DNA of 64,000 bases. Origin: Companilactobacillus allii (lineage in GTDB: Bacteria; Bacillota; Bacilli; Lactobacillales; Lactobacillaceae). Positions 36,408 to 44,224 of the stretch are shown here, in pieces. A program made the position numbers and the translations under genes. Numbering within the stretch: the stretch's first letter is position 1; each line of letters begins with the position of its first letter. The stretch is taken from the NCBI RefSeq assembly GCF_001971585.1, contig NZ_CP019323.1, positions 1,230,053 to 1,294,052 on the forward strand, in the 5' to 3' direction. The notes beneath the pieces were generated by a model. The model was not told where the DNA came from and ran no database searches. It saw only the letters and a list, made by a program, of their open reading frames with translations.

Positions 36408-36692
36408 TTAACCTAATAAAATACGATCATCGCTGACTCTGAATCCAAAGAGTTGGTGATGATCTTTTTTTGTGTCAAAAAATATGGGCAGTTCATAATA
36501 TTCTTTTTTATTAATAAGTAAAAGAAATTCCCAGTTTTTAATACCGTTTAATTTACTTGAAGTCTTCAAATAAACACCGCTTGATTCTATCTCAAGATCT
36601 ACGACGGAGTAGTTTTGTTTGTTATCTTCAATAAATATTCGATTATTTCTGTTAAAATCATTTAACAATAAGATTAAATCAATGATTCGCAT
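36408..36692 (-). CDS. Hypothetical protein, 94 residues
   Basis: Small protein of mixed character (MRIIDLILLLNDFNRNNRIF at the N-terminus, HHQLFGFRVSDDRILLG at the C-terminus). GGAG lies eight bases before the ATG, so it is probably translated. The last part of the gene coincides with the galU terminator on the opposite strand, which constrains both. No family recognised. Confidence 0.6.
   Translation of the reverse strand: MRIIDLILLLNDFNRNNRIFIEDNKQNYSVVDLEIESSGVYLKTSSKLNGIKNWEFLLLINKKEYYELPIFFDTKKDHHQLFGFRVSDDRILLG
36425..36471 (+). terminator. galU terminator, inside the 3' end of the convergent gene
   Basis: GATCATC and GATGATC ends with inner ACTCT/AGAGT pairing, followed by seven T on the plus strand. 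Confidence 0.75.
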
Positions 36693-36788
36693 AAGTTAAA
36701 CTCCATAGTTTTTGATTGTAATTATTTATCAGTTAAATTACTATTAAGTCTTAGAGTAATTCTACCAAATATGAGAGGGTACTAAAAA

Positions 36789-37943
36789 ATGAATCCAGTT
36801 GTAATTATAGATGCAAAAAGAACTGCAATTGGCAAGTTCCGTGGTGAATTTGCTGACGTTTCAGCAGTTGAATTAGGAACGCAGTTAGTAAAAAAAATGC
36901 TAAAGAAAAATAAGATCGATCCAAAATCTGTCGATCAGTTCATTTTTGGTAATGTATACCAAGCAGGAGCTGGGCAAAACCCCGCTAGACAAGTCGCACT
37001 CAACGCTTTGGGTAGTGTTGAATCCACAGCAATGACGATCAACCAAGTCTGCGGTTCAGGCTTGAAGGCTATCCATGAAGCTACAAACGCATTACTTTTG
37101 GGTGATGCAGAGATCATCGTGGCAGGTGGTATTGAAAGCATGTCAAATGCTCCCTTTTACGCCAAACGTGTTGGTAAATTGGAAGCCAGTGAGAATAAGG
37201 GTGATACTTTATTCCGCGATGGTTTATGGGATGCCTTTAATAATCAACATATGGGTATTACAGCCGAAAATGTAGCCCAAAAATATGCGGTAACTAGACA
37301 GCAACAAGATCAATTCGCCTATGCTTCACAACAAAAGGCCGCTTCATCAATTGATGAATTATCAAAAGAAATTATCCCTATTGATGTAGATGGTGAAGAG
37401 ATCACTAAAGATGAGTCAATCAGGCCCAATACCACTTTGAAGAAAATGTCAGAATTAAAACCAGCTTTTGAGGAGAATGGAACTGTCACAGCAGGTAATT
37501 CATCTCCACTAAACGATGGTGCCGCTGCTTTGATCATGATGAGAAAAGACTTGGCCGATAGTTTAGGATTAGATTATATTGCTGAGATCACTGGCTATAC
37601 CGAAGTAGGAATCAATCCTAACTTCATGGGATATGCACCATATTTTGCAATTAAGAAGTATGCTGAAAAGTTCAAGGTAGACTTAGATGATATTGATTTA
37701 TATGAAATAAATGAAGCTTTTGCATCACAGGCCTTTGCTGTGACTCGTGACCTCAATCTTCCAGCTAAAAAAGTGAATATCTATGGTGGCGGAATTGCTT
37801 TGGGTCATCCACTTGGTGCAACCGGTGCTAGATTAATTGTCTCACTGATCAATGCATTACAAAATACTAATCAACAAACAGGTATCGCTTCGTTGTGCAT
37901 TGGTGGCGGAATGGGTATGGCACTAGGAATAAAATTGCCATGA
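36789..37943 (+). CDS. Acetyl-CoA acetyltransferase (thiolase), first step of the mevalonate pathway
   Basis: 384 residues. It condenses two acetyl-CoA to acetoacetyl-CoA. Nucleophilic Cys in NQVCGSGLKA, NEAFASQAFA, GGGIALGHPLGATGAR (His) and the second Cys in SLCIGGGMGMALG. It heads a three-gene operon with mvaA and mvaS; its stop overlaps the mvaA start. GAGAGGG precedes the ATG. Confidence 0.93.
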   Translation: MNPVVIIDAKRTAIGKFRGEFADVSAVELGTQLVKKMLKKNKIDPKSVDQFIFGNVYQAGAGQNPARQVALNALGSVESTAMTINQVCGSGLKAIHEATNALLLGDAEIIVAGGIESMSNAPFYAKRVGKLEASENKGDTLFRDGLWDAFNNQHMGITAENVAQKYAVTRQQQDQFAYASQQKAASSIDELSKEIIPIDVDGEEITKDESIRPNTTLKKMSELKPAFEENGTVTAGNSSPLNDGAAALIMMRKDLADSLGLDYIAEITGYTEVGINPNFMGYAPYFAIKKYAEKFKVDLDDIDLYEINEAFASQAFAVTRDLNLPAKKVNIYGGGIALGHPLGATGARLIVSLINALQNTNQQTGIASLCIGGGMGMALGIKLP

Positions 37944-39175
37944 AATTATACGAAATGTCCGATGACCAACGCATCCAATATCTAGTTAATAATAACTATA
38001 TCGACTTGGAGCAAGCACTTTTATTAAAGTCACGAAATCCCTTATCTAGAGATTTATCTGATAGCTTGAGTGAGAATCAAGTTGGTCTATTTGGTTTGCC
38101 TTATGGATTTGCGAGTGATTTTTTGATCAACGGCAAGGACTATCTGGTACCTATGTCTATTGAAGAGCCTTCAGTTATCGCTGCGGCTTCAAATGGAGCG
38201 AAACGAATCAAAAATAGTGGCGGATTTACGGTCACATCAAGTCAACACATTGTGTATGGCCAAATTGTCTTGGAGAATACGTCAAATACGCTAGATATTC
38301 TGGAGAGCAAACGGGATGAAATACTACAAATAATTGATAATGCTCATCCCAGTTTAATAAAACGTGGTGGCGGTAGTCGTTCACTAGAATTCATTGATTA
38401 TGGAGATATGCTAGAAATAGAAATAGGCATTGATACAGTGGATGCAATGGGAGCTAATCTAGTTAATACTATTCTTGAAGTAACGAGCTCTGAGGTATCC
38501 AAAATGACCTCGTGTGACGTATTATGTAGTATCTTGTCCAATAGTGGAGCTGGTCAAGTAGTTGAAGTACAAGCTGATGTATCATTTGACCAATTAGCTA
38601 CTAAACAAATGTCTGGTAGTGAAGTTGCTGACAGGATCATACGGTTGAATAAATTTGCCAAAAGATCGATCAAACGTGCTGTCACTCACAATAAAGGCAT
38701 TATGAACGGAATCGATGCTGTCGTAGTCGCTAGTGGGAATGACTTCCGTGCTCAAGAGGCCGCAAGTCATGAGTTCGCATCACAAAGTGGCAAGTATCAA
38801 CCCTTAAGTGAGTGGAAGCTAGTCGATGATCATCTGCATGGTAGTTTAACGATTCCAATCGAGGTTGGAAGTGTTGGTGGAGCAGTCAGCTCAATGCCCA
38901 TGGCACAACTTAGTTTGTCTATAATGAAAATAAAAAATAGCCAAGAATTACGTTTTGTGATTGGCTCAGTGGGTTTAGCCAACAACTTATCTGCACTAAG
39001 AGCACTAGTTACAACGGGAATACAGGCTGGTCATATGAGCCTTCAAAGTAAGTCTTTGGCTATTTCTGCTGGAGCTATTGGAGAAGAGATCGAAAAAGTA
39101 GCCACTGAATTAAATAAACAGAAGAATTATTCACTTGCTAATGCAAAAAAGATTCTTAAAGAATTGAGGAATTAA
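37940..39175 (+). CDS. mvaA: Hydroxymethylglutaryl-CoA reductase, class II
   Basis: 411 residues. It reduces HMG-CoA to mevalonate. Catalytic Glu in EEPSVIAAASNGAKR, DAMGANLVNT, Lys in HNKGIMNG, Asp in GNDFRAQEA and the late catalytic His in GIQAGHMSLQ. ATG 37940 overlaps the thiolase stop (ATGA), showing translational coupling. Confidence 0.93.
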   Translation: MKLYEMSDDQRIQYLVNNNYIDLEQALLLKSRNPLSRDLSDSLSENQVGLFGLPYGFASDFLINGKDYLVPMSIEEPSVIAAASNGAKRIKNSGGFTVTSSQHIVYGQIVLENTSNTLDILESKRDEILQIIDNAHPSLIKRGGGSRSLEFIDYGDMLEIEIGIDTVDAMGANLVNTILEVTSSEVSKMTSCDVLCSILSNSGAGQVVEVQADVSFDQLATKQMSGSEVADRIIRLNKFAKRSIKRAVTHNKGIMNGIDAVVVASGNDFRAQEAASHEFASQSGKYQPLSEWKLVDDHLHGSLTIPIEVGSVGGAVSSMPMAQLSLSIMKIKNSQELRFVIGSVGLANNLSALRALVTTGIQAGHMSLQSKSLAISAGAIGEEIEKVATELNKQKNYSLANAKKILKELRN

Positions 39176-39177
39176 TA

Positions 39178-40335
39178 ATGGATATTGGTATTGATAGACT
39201 TGGTTTTTATGTACCCCAAAAATATATTGATTTAGTTGAATTGGCGAATGAACGTGATGTTGATCCAAATAAATTCACAATTGGAATTGGACAGAGTAAA
39301 CAAGCGGTACCTGATTTATATCAAGATGCTGTGACTATGGCACTTGAGTCTGCAGATCAAGTAGTAAATGAGGACAACCGAGAAGATATTGGTTTGGTGA
39401 TTGTTGGAACAGAGAGTAGTGTTGATGAATCAAAGGCTAGTGCTACTTATTTGGTTGATCTGTTAGATCTTCCAGAAGATGTTAGAGCCTTTGAGATTAA
39501 AGAGGCCTGCTATGGCGCTACTGCAGGATTACAAATGGCATATAATTTTGTTGCCATGAATCCAGATAAAAAAGCTCTAGTCGTTGCCAGTGACATTGCA
39601 CGCTATGGCATCAATACTCCCGGTGAAGTCACTCAAGGTGCTGGTTCTGTGGCAATGTTGATCAGTAAAGATCCACATATTTTAAAACTTGATAATAAGT
39701 CAGTTTATATGACACGTAACGTTGGTGATTTCTGGCGTCCAGTATTTTCTAAAACCGCCTTTGCTCGTGGCAAGTATTCAAACGAAGTGTATGTCGACTT
39801 TTTCAAAACGCTTTGGGAAAAATTCCAGACTAAGTATGATATGACTGTCCAAGATTTTGATACGATGTTATTTCATATTCCTTACACTAAGATGGGACTT
39901 AAGGCACTACGTACATTGGATGGGAATATTCCTGATGCTAAATATAAAGAGTTGGAAGAACATTATCAATCAAGTATTGAGATCAGTCGTAACGTTGGTA
40001 ATCTGTATACCGGTTCATTGTATTTGGGATTGATATCTTATTTGATCAATGGGGATGTTAAACCAAATGAACATCTAATGTTATTCAGTTACGGATCAGG
40101 TGCTGTTGGTGAAATATATAGTGCAGAAATCAAGTCTGATTATAAAAAGTATTTGGATATTGAATATATTAAGAAAGAATTAAATGATAGAAAAAAAATA
40201 AGTATTTCTGATTATGAAGATATTTTTGAAAAAGAAGTCGAAAACGGCGATGTGACAGCAATCTCTGATGTTCATGACAAGTTTTATTTAAGTGAAATCA
40301 AAGAAAATGAAAGACTCTATAAAAAGTTAGAGTAA
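39178..40335 (+). CDS. mvaS: Hydroxymethylglutaryl-CoA synthase
   Basis: 385 residues. It condenses acetoacetyl-CoA with acetyl-CoA. Nucleophile Cys in EACYGATAGLQMA, His in FHIPYTKMG, N-terminal DIGIDRLGFYVP. The gap to mvaA is two bases. Last gene of the mevalonate operon, supplying isoprenoids for undecaprenyl phosphate. Confidence 0.94.
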   Translation: MDIGIDRLGFYVPQKYIDLVELANERDVDPNKFTIGIGQSKQAVPDLYQDAVTMALESADQVVNEDNREDIGLVIVGTESSVDESKASATYLVDLLDLPEDVRAFEIKEACYGATAGLQMAYNFVAMNPDKKALVVASDIARYGINTPGEVTQGAGSVAMLISKDPHILKLDNKSVYMTRNVGDFWRPVFSKTAFARGKYSNEVYVDFFKTLWEKFQTKYDMTVQDFDTMLFHIPYTKMGLKALRTLDGNIPDAKYKELEEHYQSSIEISRNVGNLYTGSLYLGLISYLINGDVKPNEHLMLFSYGSGAVGEIYSAEIKSDYKKYLDIEYIKKELNDRKKISISDYEDIFEKEVENGDVTAISDVHDKFYLSEIKENERLYKKLE

Positions 40336-40339
40336 AATG

Positions 40340-40368
40340 TTGCAAACGATTACATTAGATGGTATATT
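40340..40368 (+). promoter_or_regulatory. Promoter overlapped by a cre (CcpA) site
   Basis: TTGCAA (40340-40345) and TATATT (40363-40368) with exactly 17 bp between. The sequence 40340-40354 matches the cre consensus WTGNAANCGNWNNCW at every position and covers the -35 box, which would give catabolite repression. Confidence 0.75.
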
Positions 40369-40374
40369 AAAGAC

Positions 40375-40781
40375 GTGGTAAAGATGAAATGCCTGGAACT
40401 GTAGCCCTAAAAGATTTGATGCTAATTAAAAATTTTTAACTGTTTCCGTTAGGAGGCTGGTAGGATTAATAAAGAGCAACGAAGAATTAGAGTAGTACGG
40501 TTCAACGGCATTTTGGGACTAGCAACAAAAGTTAATATAAAATCGACTTAAATTTAGTAGTCGCGCAAGCTCAATACATGATTTGCTAGGATCCTTAGTT
40601 GAACAACAAGTGTTAGTAGTAAGATTTGTTTTACGGTAGCAAGATTCAGATTCAGGTTTATGTGAAAGTACATGGTACATAAGTATTACATGATAAATTA
40701 AGAAGTTGATGAAAACTACAGTGGATTTCATCTTACCACTTCAAATGAATTTGACCCCGTCAGTTGGACGGGGTCTTTTTC
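40375..40781 (+). ncRNA. Candidate large structured non-coding RNA (about 400 nt)
   Basis: Starts about 7 bases after the TATATT box and ends at a strong terminator. The ends close by a long helix: 40375-40390 with 40725-40739 (15 bp, one bulged A), continued by ACTGTAG (40398-40404) with CTACAGT (40716-40722). Further helices inside: CCTAA/TTAGG (40406-40410/40449-40453), CTAGCAA/TTGCTAG (40519-40525/40583-40589) and CGACT/AGTCG (40544-40548/40559-40563). No open frame with a ribosome site on this strand. It lacks the conserved cores of RNase P, tmRNA and SRP RNA; I do not recognise the class. Confidence 0.65.
40753..40781 (+). terminator. Terminator of the ncRNA candidate
   Basis: Nine-bp perfect GC-rich stem GACCCCGTC/GACGGGGTC with a five-base loop and five T plus further pyrimidines. 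Confidence 0.92.
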
Positions 40782-40863
40782 TTTGCTCTATTTAGATTTT
40801 AGGTAATATGTGAGTCATATGATAGAATTAAATTGGATTAAATAAAGGCAGAGGAGCATTAAT

Positions 40864-41544
40864 ATGAAGAAAAGAATAATGGCTATTGTTTTTGCAATGG
40901 CAATGATTCCAACTAATATAGGTGTAGTACAAGCCTCCAGTGAAACTAATTCAACTACTGGTAATATGTGTCGTACTAATACTAGGGATAATATGAGAAG
41001 TAATCATATGAATTTAGCCAAGTATGATGGGAAAGATGTAGTTATAGTTGAAAATGATCCTAAATCTGACAGTAGAACTGTTGGATTATATAAAAAGGAA
41101 AATGGCAAGCTAGTTTATACTGGCAAGAGAGTCAATCAGGTAAAGGGGAAGTCTATGCAACTATGGAAGGCTGATAAGGTCAGCATTAATGGTAAGACTT
41201 GTTGGCAAATTGGTGATAATCTTTACTTGAAATCTTCACGTGTTGCAAAAATTAATATGGATAAAATGAAGGGATATGGACAAGAGGCTAGTAACTTTGG
41301 TAATTATCCAGAGACTAATACAGCTTCTGAAAGTGACACTGTTCATGTTAACAATTTGAATGGAGATTATGTACCAGTGATGACTCTTCAAAAGGATGGA
41401 TCATTCGCTGAGTCGATTAATCGAAGTCTTGAAAATGATACTGATTGGCAAACTGATAAGGTTAGAAAATATAACGGTAATATTTATTGCCGTGTTGCTA
41501 GTAATGAATGGGTTAATGCTACGGATTATGTTGTTACGGAATAA
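40864..41544 (+). CDS. Secreted SLAP-domain surface protein
   Basis: 226 residues. Signal peptide (MKKRIMAIVFAMAMIPTNIG, cleavage near VQASS) followed by two wall-binding repeats: KENGKLVYTGKRVNQVKGKS with ICW-like strands, and a clear SLAP repeat ending YCRVASNEWVNATDYV. That repeat matches the C-terminal domain of the amidase at 24897. No catalytic domain is visible, so it is probably a non-covalently bound surface protein. GAGGAG precedes the ATG. Confidence 0.8.
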   Translation: MKKRIMAIVFAMAMIPTNIGVVQASSETNSTTGNMCRTNTRDNMRSNHMNLAKYDGKDVVIVENDPKSDSRTVGLYKKENGKLVYTGKRVNQVKGKSMQLWKADKVSINGKTCWQIGDNLYLKSSRVAKINMDKMKGYGQEASNFGNYPETNTASESDTVHVNNLNGDYVPVMTLQKDGSFAESINRSLENDTDWQTDKVRKYNGNIYCRVASNEWVNATDYVVTE

Positions 41545-41565
41545 ATTTAATTGAATTTTTGAGTA

Positions 41566-41606
41566 CAAAAATAGCGCTACTATCAGGGAGGAAAGGGCGC
41601 TTTTTG
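41566..41606 (+). terminator. Terminator of the SLAP protein gene
   Basis: AAAATAGCGC and GCGCTTTTT ends around an 18-base loop; moderate strength. Confidence 0.5.
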
Positions 41607-41626
41607 TTTGTTTATTATTTTGAAAT

Positions 41627-41866
41627 GAGCTGCAAAGCGACAAACCTCTGCGCTTACTACGAATAATAAATGCACTAACTTCGTTAGCACAATTATTAAT
41701 CTAGGTAATGCTCAAGGTTTACCCGTCACTTTTCCGCTCTCTGGTTGAAACGAGCTGCAAAGGCCAGATTCCTGCGCCTGCTACGAATAAGAACTGCATC
41801 GCTTCGCGCTACATTCCTTATTCTAGGCAGTGCTCAGAATCTCCCGGCCTTTTCCGCTCTCTGGTT
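41627..41866. repeat. Two tandem diverged ~120-bp palindromic repeat units
   Basis: Unit 1 begins at 41627 and unit 2 at 41752. Both start GAGCTGCAAAG, share TACGAATAA, TTATTCTAGG/TTAATCTAGG and TGCTCA, and end CTTTTCCGCTCTCTGGTT. Each folds on itself; in unit 2 GAATAAG-ACTGCA pairs with TACATTCCTTATTC around a GCTTCGCG turn. The second unit touches the stop codon of the 3D-domain gene. No coding potential. Confidence 0.75.
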
Positions 41867-42666
41867 TAGCCTAGCACTTCAACTGTAACGTTTTGGCGTC
41901 CGAATGATAATGCTTGTGAGTTAGGCATAGCAATGTCCAATTGGTTAGGGTTGCTGTATGCGAATGAGCCTGTGTCATTAACTACACGATCGTAAACTGT
42001 ACCATTACTTGCTGTGATTCTTAAGTGTGTGCCTTTTGGATATTTTGATAGGTTGGCGGCAACTCCGCTGTAACCCATGTTTGATCCAAGTACTGCTGGG
42101 TCATATGCTGTGGCGTTCATTGTAATTGTTTCTTTAACATTGTCATCTGACATGTATTTACCATTGATCCATTGGCTTCCACCTAAGTCATACCAAACTT
42201 GACCAGATGCATCAGTTGTTTGGGCATAAACTGTGTAACCTGAACCACCGGCAACTGTATTACCAGTGAAATAGCCACCATTTGCTGAACTGTAAAGATT
42301 TACACTACCACTGGCACTAACGTACATCATCTTGTTAACTGATGTTGTAGGTGCTGTTGTTGAGATATCTGAAGAATTGATCCATTGATTCTTACCAACG
42401 GCATAATAAACTGTGCCATCAATGTTAGCTGTTTTACTAATAGCCCATGCAGTGTTATCAGCAAGTCTATTACCTGTATCACCAACAGCACCGTTTGAGT
42501 TAGGTGTTGTATAAATTGCAGCGCCATTAGCGTTTTTAATATAAATTACACCTGATGTTGATTCATATGAAACTGTAGCAGCTTGAACTACTGAAGTTGA
42601 GCCCAATGTTACAAGTGCAAGTGAAGCAACTGTTAGTACTGATGCAGCGATATTTTTGATTTTCAT
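41866..42666 (-). CDS. Secreted protein with SLAP-like repeats and a C-terminal 3D domain
   Basis: 266 residues. Signal peptide ending VVQAA (about residue 30). Two SLAP-like repeats (YYAVGKNQWINSSDI and WYDLGGSQWINGKYM) anchor it to the wall. A 3D (Asp-Asp-Asp) domain follows: NATAYDPAVLG, GTVYDRVVNDTGSF and QLDIAMPN carry the three conserved Asp. The domain is related to lytic transglycosylase MltA/YabE folds, so a peptidoglycan-active role is likely. ATG 42666 is chosen because it begins a proper signal peptide behind GGGGGA. Confidence 0.85.
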   Translation of the reverse strand: MKIKNIAASVLTVASLALVTLGSTSVVQAATVSYESTSGVIYIKNANGAAIYTTPNSNGAVGDTGNRLADNTAWAISKTANIDGTVYYAVGKNQWINSSDISTTAPTTSVNKMMYVSASGSVNLYSSANGGYFTGNTVAGGSGYTVYAQTTDASGQVWYDLGGSQWINGKYMSDDNVKETITMNATAYDPAVLGSNMGYSGVAANLSKYPKGTHLRITASNGTVYDRVVNDTGSFAYSNPNQLDIAMPNSQALSFGRQNVTVEVLG

Positions 42667-42868
42667 TATAAGATATATCCCCCGTAGAATATGTATGTTT
42701 ATTTTTTTTATATTTATGAGTATCAATTAACCTGGCAGTTAGTTGTATACTCCAATTTTTTCTAACCGAGAAATATCATATAACGTATGGTACAAAAAAA
42801 GTTGAATATAACCTAAACGTAAATTAGGTATAATCCAACTGTAAAGTTCATGTAACACTATTGAAACA

Positions 42869-43342
42869 TTAGAGATACTTTTTAACTTCAACTAGAAGTT
42901 TGTCGACAGTGTTGATAACAATACCATTCATCTTAATAAGACCGATGGTGTAGTTATTGATGTAGCCAAACGGATTCTCACCGATACCTTTGACAGCTTC
43001 AAGTTTTTGGGGATTGTTGAAGCCATGTTGACGCAAATCAGTCCATAGTCCAACAATAGGAATTTCTTTACCAAAGGCCAATCCGATCTCAGTTGCAACA
43101 CCGTCATCCATAGTATCACCATCTAACACAGCAACTATTAAATCAGATGAAAGAAGCTCTTTGTTATCTTCTTGAGCAATTTTGATTGAGTCAGCGTAGT
43201 TCATCTTGTCGTTTATATCGCCATTTTCTTGAGGCAGATATATTTCAATGTCACTAGACATGTCACGTAACTTTTTAACCACCATGTCATTGTACATACG
43301 ATCGGCTTCTGAAAATAACCCGTTAGCAAAATAAATCTTCAT
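42869..43342 (-). CDS. Nucleoside 2-deoxyribosyltransferase
   Basis: 157 residues. It exchanges bases between deoxynucleosides for salvage, typical of lactobacilli. N-terminal IYFANGLFSEADR, catalytic region DLIVAVLDGDTMDDGVATEIGLA (Asp and Glu), C-terminal IVINTVDKLL. Monocistronic. Confidence 0.88.
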   Translation of the reverse strand: MKIYFANGLFSEADRMYNDMVVKKLRDMSSDIEIYLPQENGDINDKMNYADSIKIAQEDNKELLSSDLIVAVLDGDTMDDGVATEIGLAFGKEIPIVGLWTDLRQHGFNNPQKLEAVKGIGENPFGYINNYTIGLIKMNGIVINTVDKLLVEVKKYL

Positions 43343-43386
43343 TTAAAAATCCTTCTCTCATGTATATTATGATTAGTTTAGCATGA

Positions 43387-43645
43387 AAGACTTATTTATT
43401 TAAAGCTAATCAAAATAAACGAATCCTTTTCTTGGAACTTGGCGTTGGACGTATGACTCCAATGTTTATCCAACAACCATTTTGGAATTTGACATTTAAT
43501 TTACCACAAGCTTCCTAATGTTAATATAAATCCCAAAGATGCTTTAACGCATCCCAAAATTGAGGACAGGTCATTAGTGATTCATGATGATATTAATACT
43601 GTGCTTGCTGACATTGTTGGAAGCGAAAGTGAAATATACAAATAG
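43387..43645 (+). pseudogene. Remnant of a SIR2-like NAD-dependent deacetylase gene
   Basis: No start codon. Frame 1 (43387-43518) reads KRILFLELGVGRMTPMFIQQ and on to LPQAS before a stop. Frame 2 then continues from 43514 with PNVNINPKDALTHPKIEDRS to DINTVLADIVGSE and a stop at 43645. Together they match the C-terminal part of SIR2-family proteins of lactobacilli, so the 5' two thirds are deleted and one frameshift has occurred. Family match is from memory of the motif. Confidence 0.6.
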
Positions 43646-43679
43646 GGGAACCAGCAATTTGCTGGTTCTCCTATTTTTA
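43641..43679 (+). terminator. Terminator following the SIR2-like remnant
   Basis: AATAGGGGAACCAGCA pairs with TGCTGGTTCTCCTATT (one G-U) and is followed by T residues. It was probably the terminator of the lost gene. Confidence 0.85.
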
Positions 43680-43871
43680 CTATTCTGTATTTAAAATTGA
43701 TATATTAAAATATCGTTTTACCAGTTAGAACATTAAAGTGATAACTTATCACAAATACATCATTTTTTAGTAAGAATATAATTAATGTTTAGTAGAGTAT
43801 TGATTTTTTTCATAAAAGAGGCAAACTAATATTGTAAACGTTTTTATAAATAGAGTGATGGAGGGAAAACT

Positions 43872-44192
43872 ATGAAACTAGGAATAATTTTGGAAACAAA
43901 AGAGGCTGAGAAGTCGTGGAATGCTTTTAGATTTGCTATTGCGGCTTTAAAAAAAGGAAATAGCGTGAAGATGTTCTTATTAGGAGAGGCTGTAGAGTGT
44001 GAGAATATTGAAGATAAAGAACATGATACCCCTACTTTAATGAAGGAATATAAGGCTAACGGTGGAGAGATTCTTGCTTGTGGTACTTGTATAAAGGCAA
44101 GACATCTGGAAGATACAACTAGTTGTCCAATATCAACAATGAACGATTGTGTTGATATTGTTGAATGGTCAGATAAAATGGTTACATTTTAA
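43872..44192 (+). CDS. DsrE-like sulfur-metabolism protein, first gene of the ydj/ynj-like cluster
   Basis: 106 residues of DsrE/DsrF fold (LGIILETKEAEKSWNAFRFA, then SVKMFLLGEAVEC). A conserved Cys pair lies in GGEILACGTCIKAR, where sulfur-carrying DsrE proteins bind persulfide, and more Cys occur near TTSCPISTMNDC. Cytoplasmic. It precedes a secreted rhodanese by 32 bp, so a role in handling sulfane sulfur or an analogue is inferred. GGAGGG precedes the ATG. A near-cre sequence (43832-43846, one mismatch) lies upstream. Confidence 0.78.
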   Translation: MKLGIILETKEAEKSWNAFRFAIAALKKGNSVKMFLLGEAVECENIEDKEHDTPTLMKEYKANGGEILACGTCIKARHLEDTTSCPISTMNDCVDIVEWSDKMVTF

Positions 44193-44224
44193 GATTTTTA
44201 AAAATTATCCAGGGGGATATATTA

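Noticed and set aside
40519-40731. Leftward 70-codon open frame in the ncRNA region
   Set aside because: No ribosome site, no recognisable protein, and it is antisense to the promoter-terminator RNA unit.
40375-40781. Assignment of the large RNA as RNase P RNA, tmRNA or SRP RNA
   Set aside because: The conserved cores (GAGGAAAGTCC-like P4 segment, tRNA-like ends with a tag frame, GGAAGGAAGC-like SRP loop) are not present.
43832-43846. TTGTAAACGTTTTTA upstream of the DsrE-like gene as a cre site
   Set aside because: One conserved C is missing (T at position 14); kept only as a remark, not as a feature.
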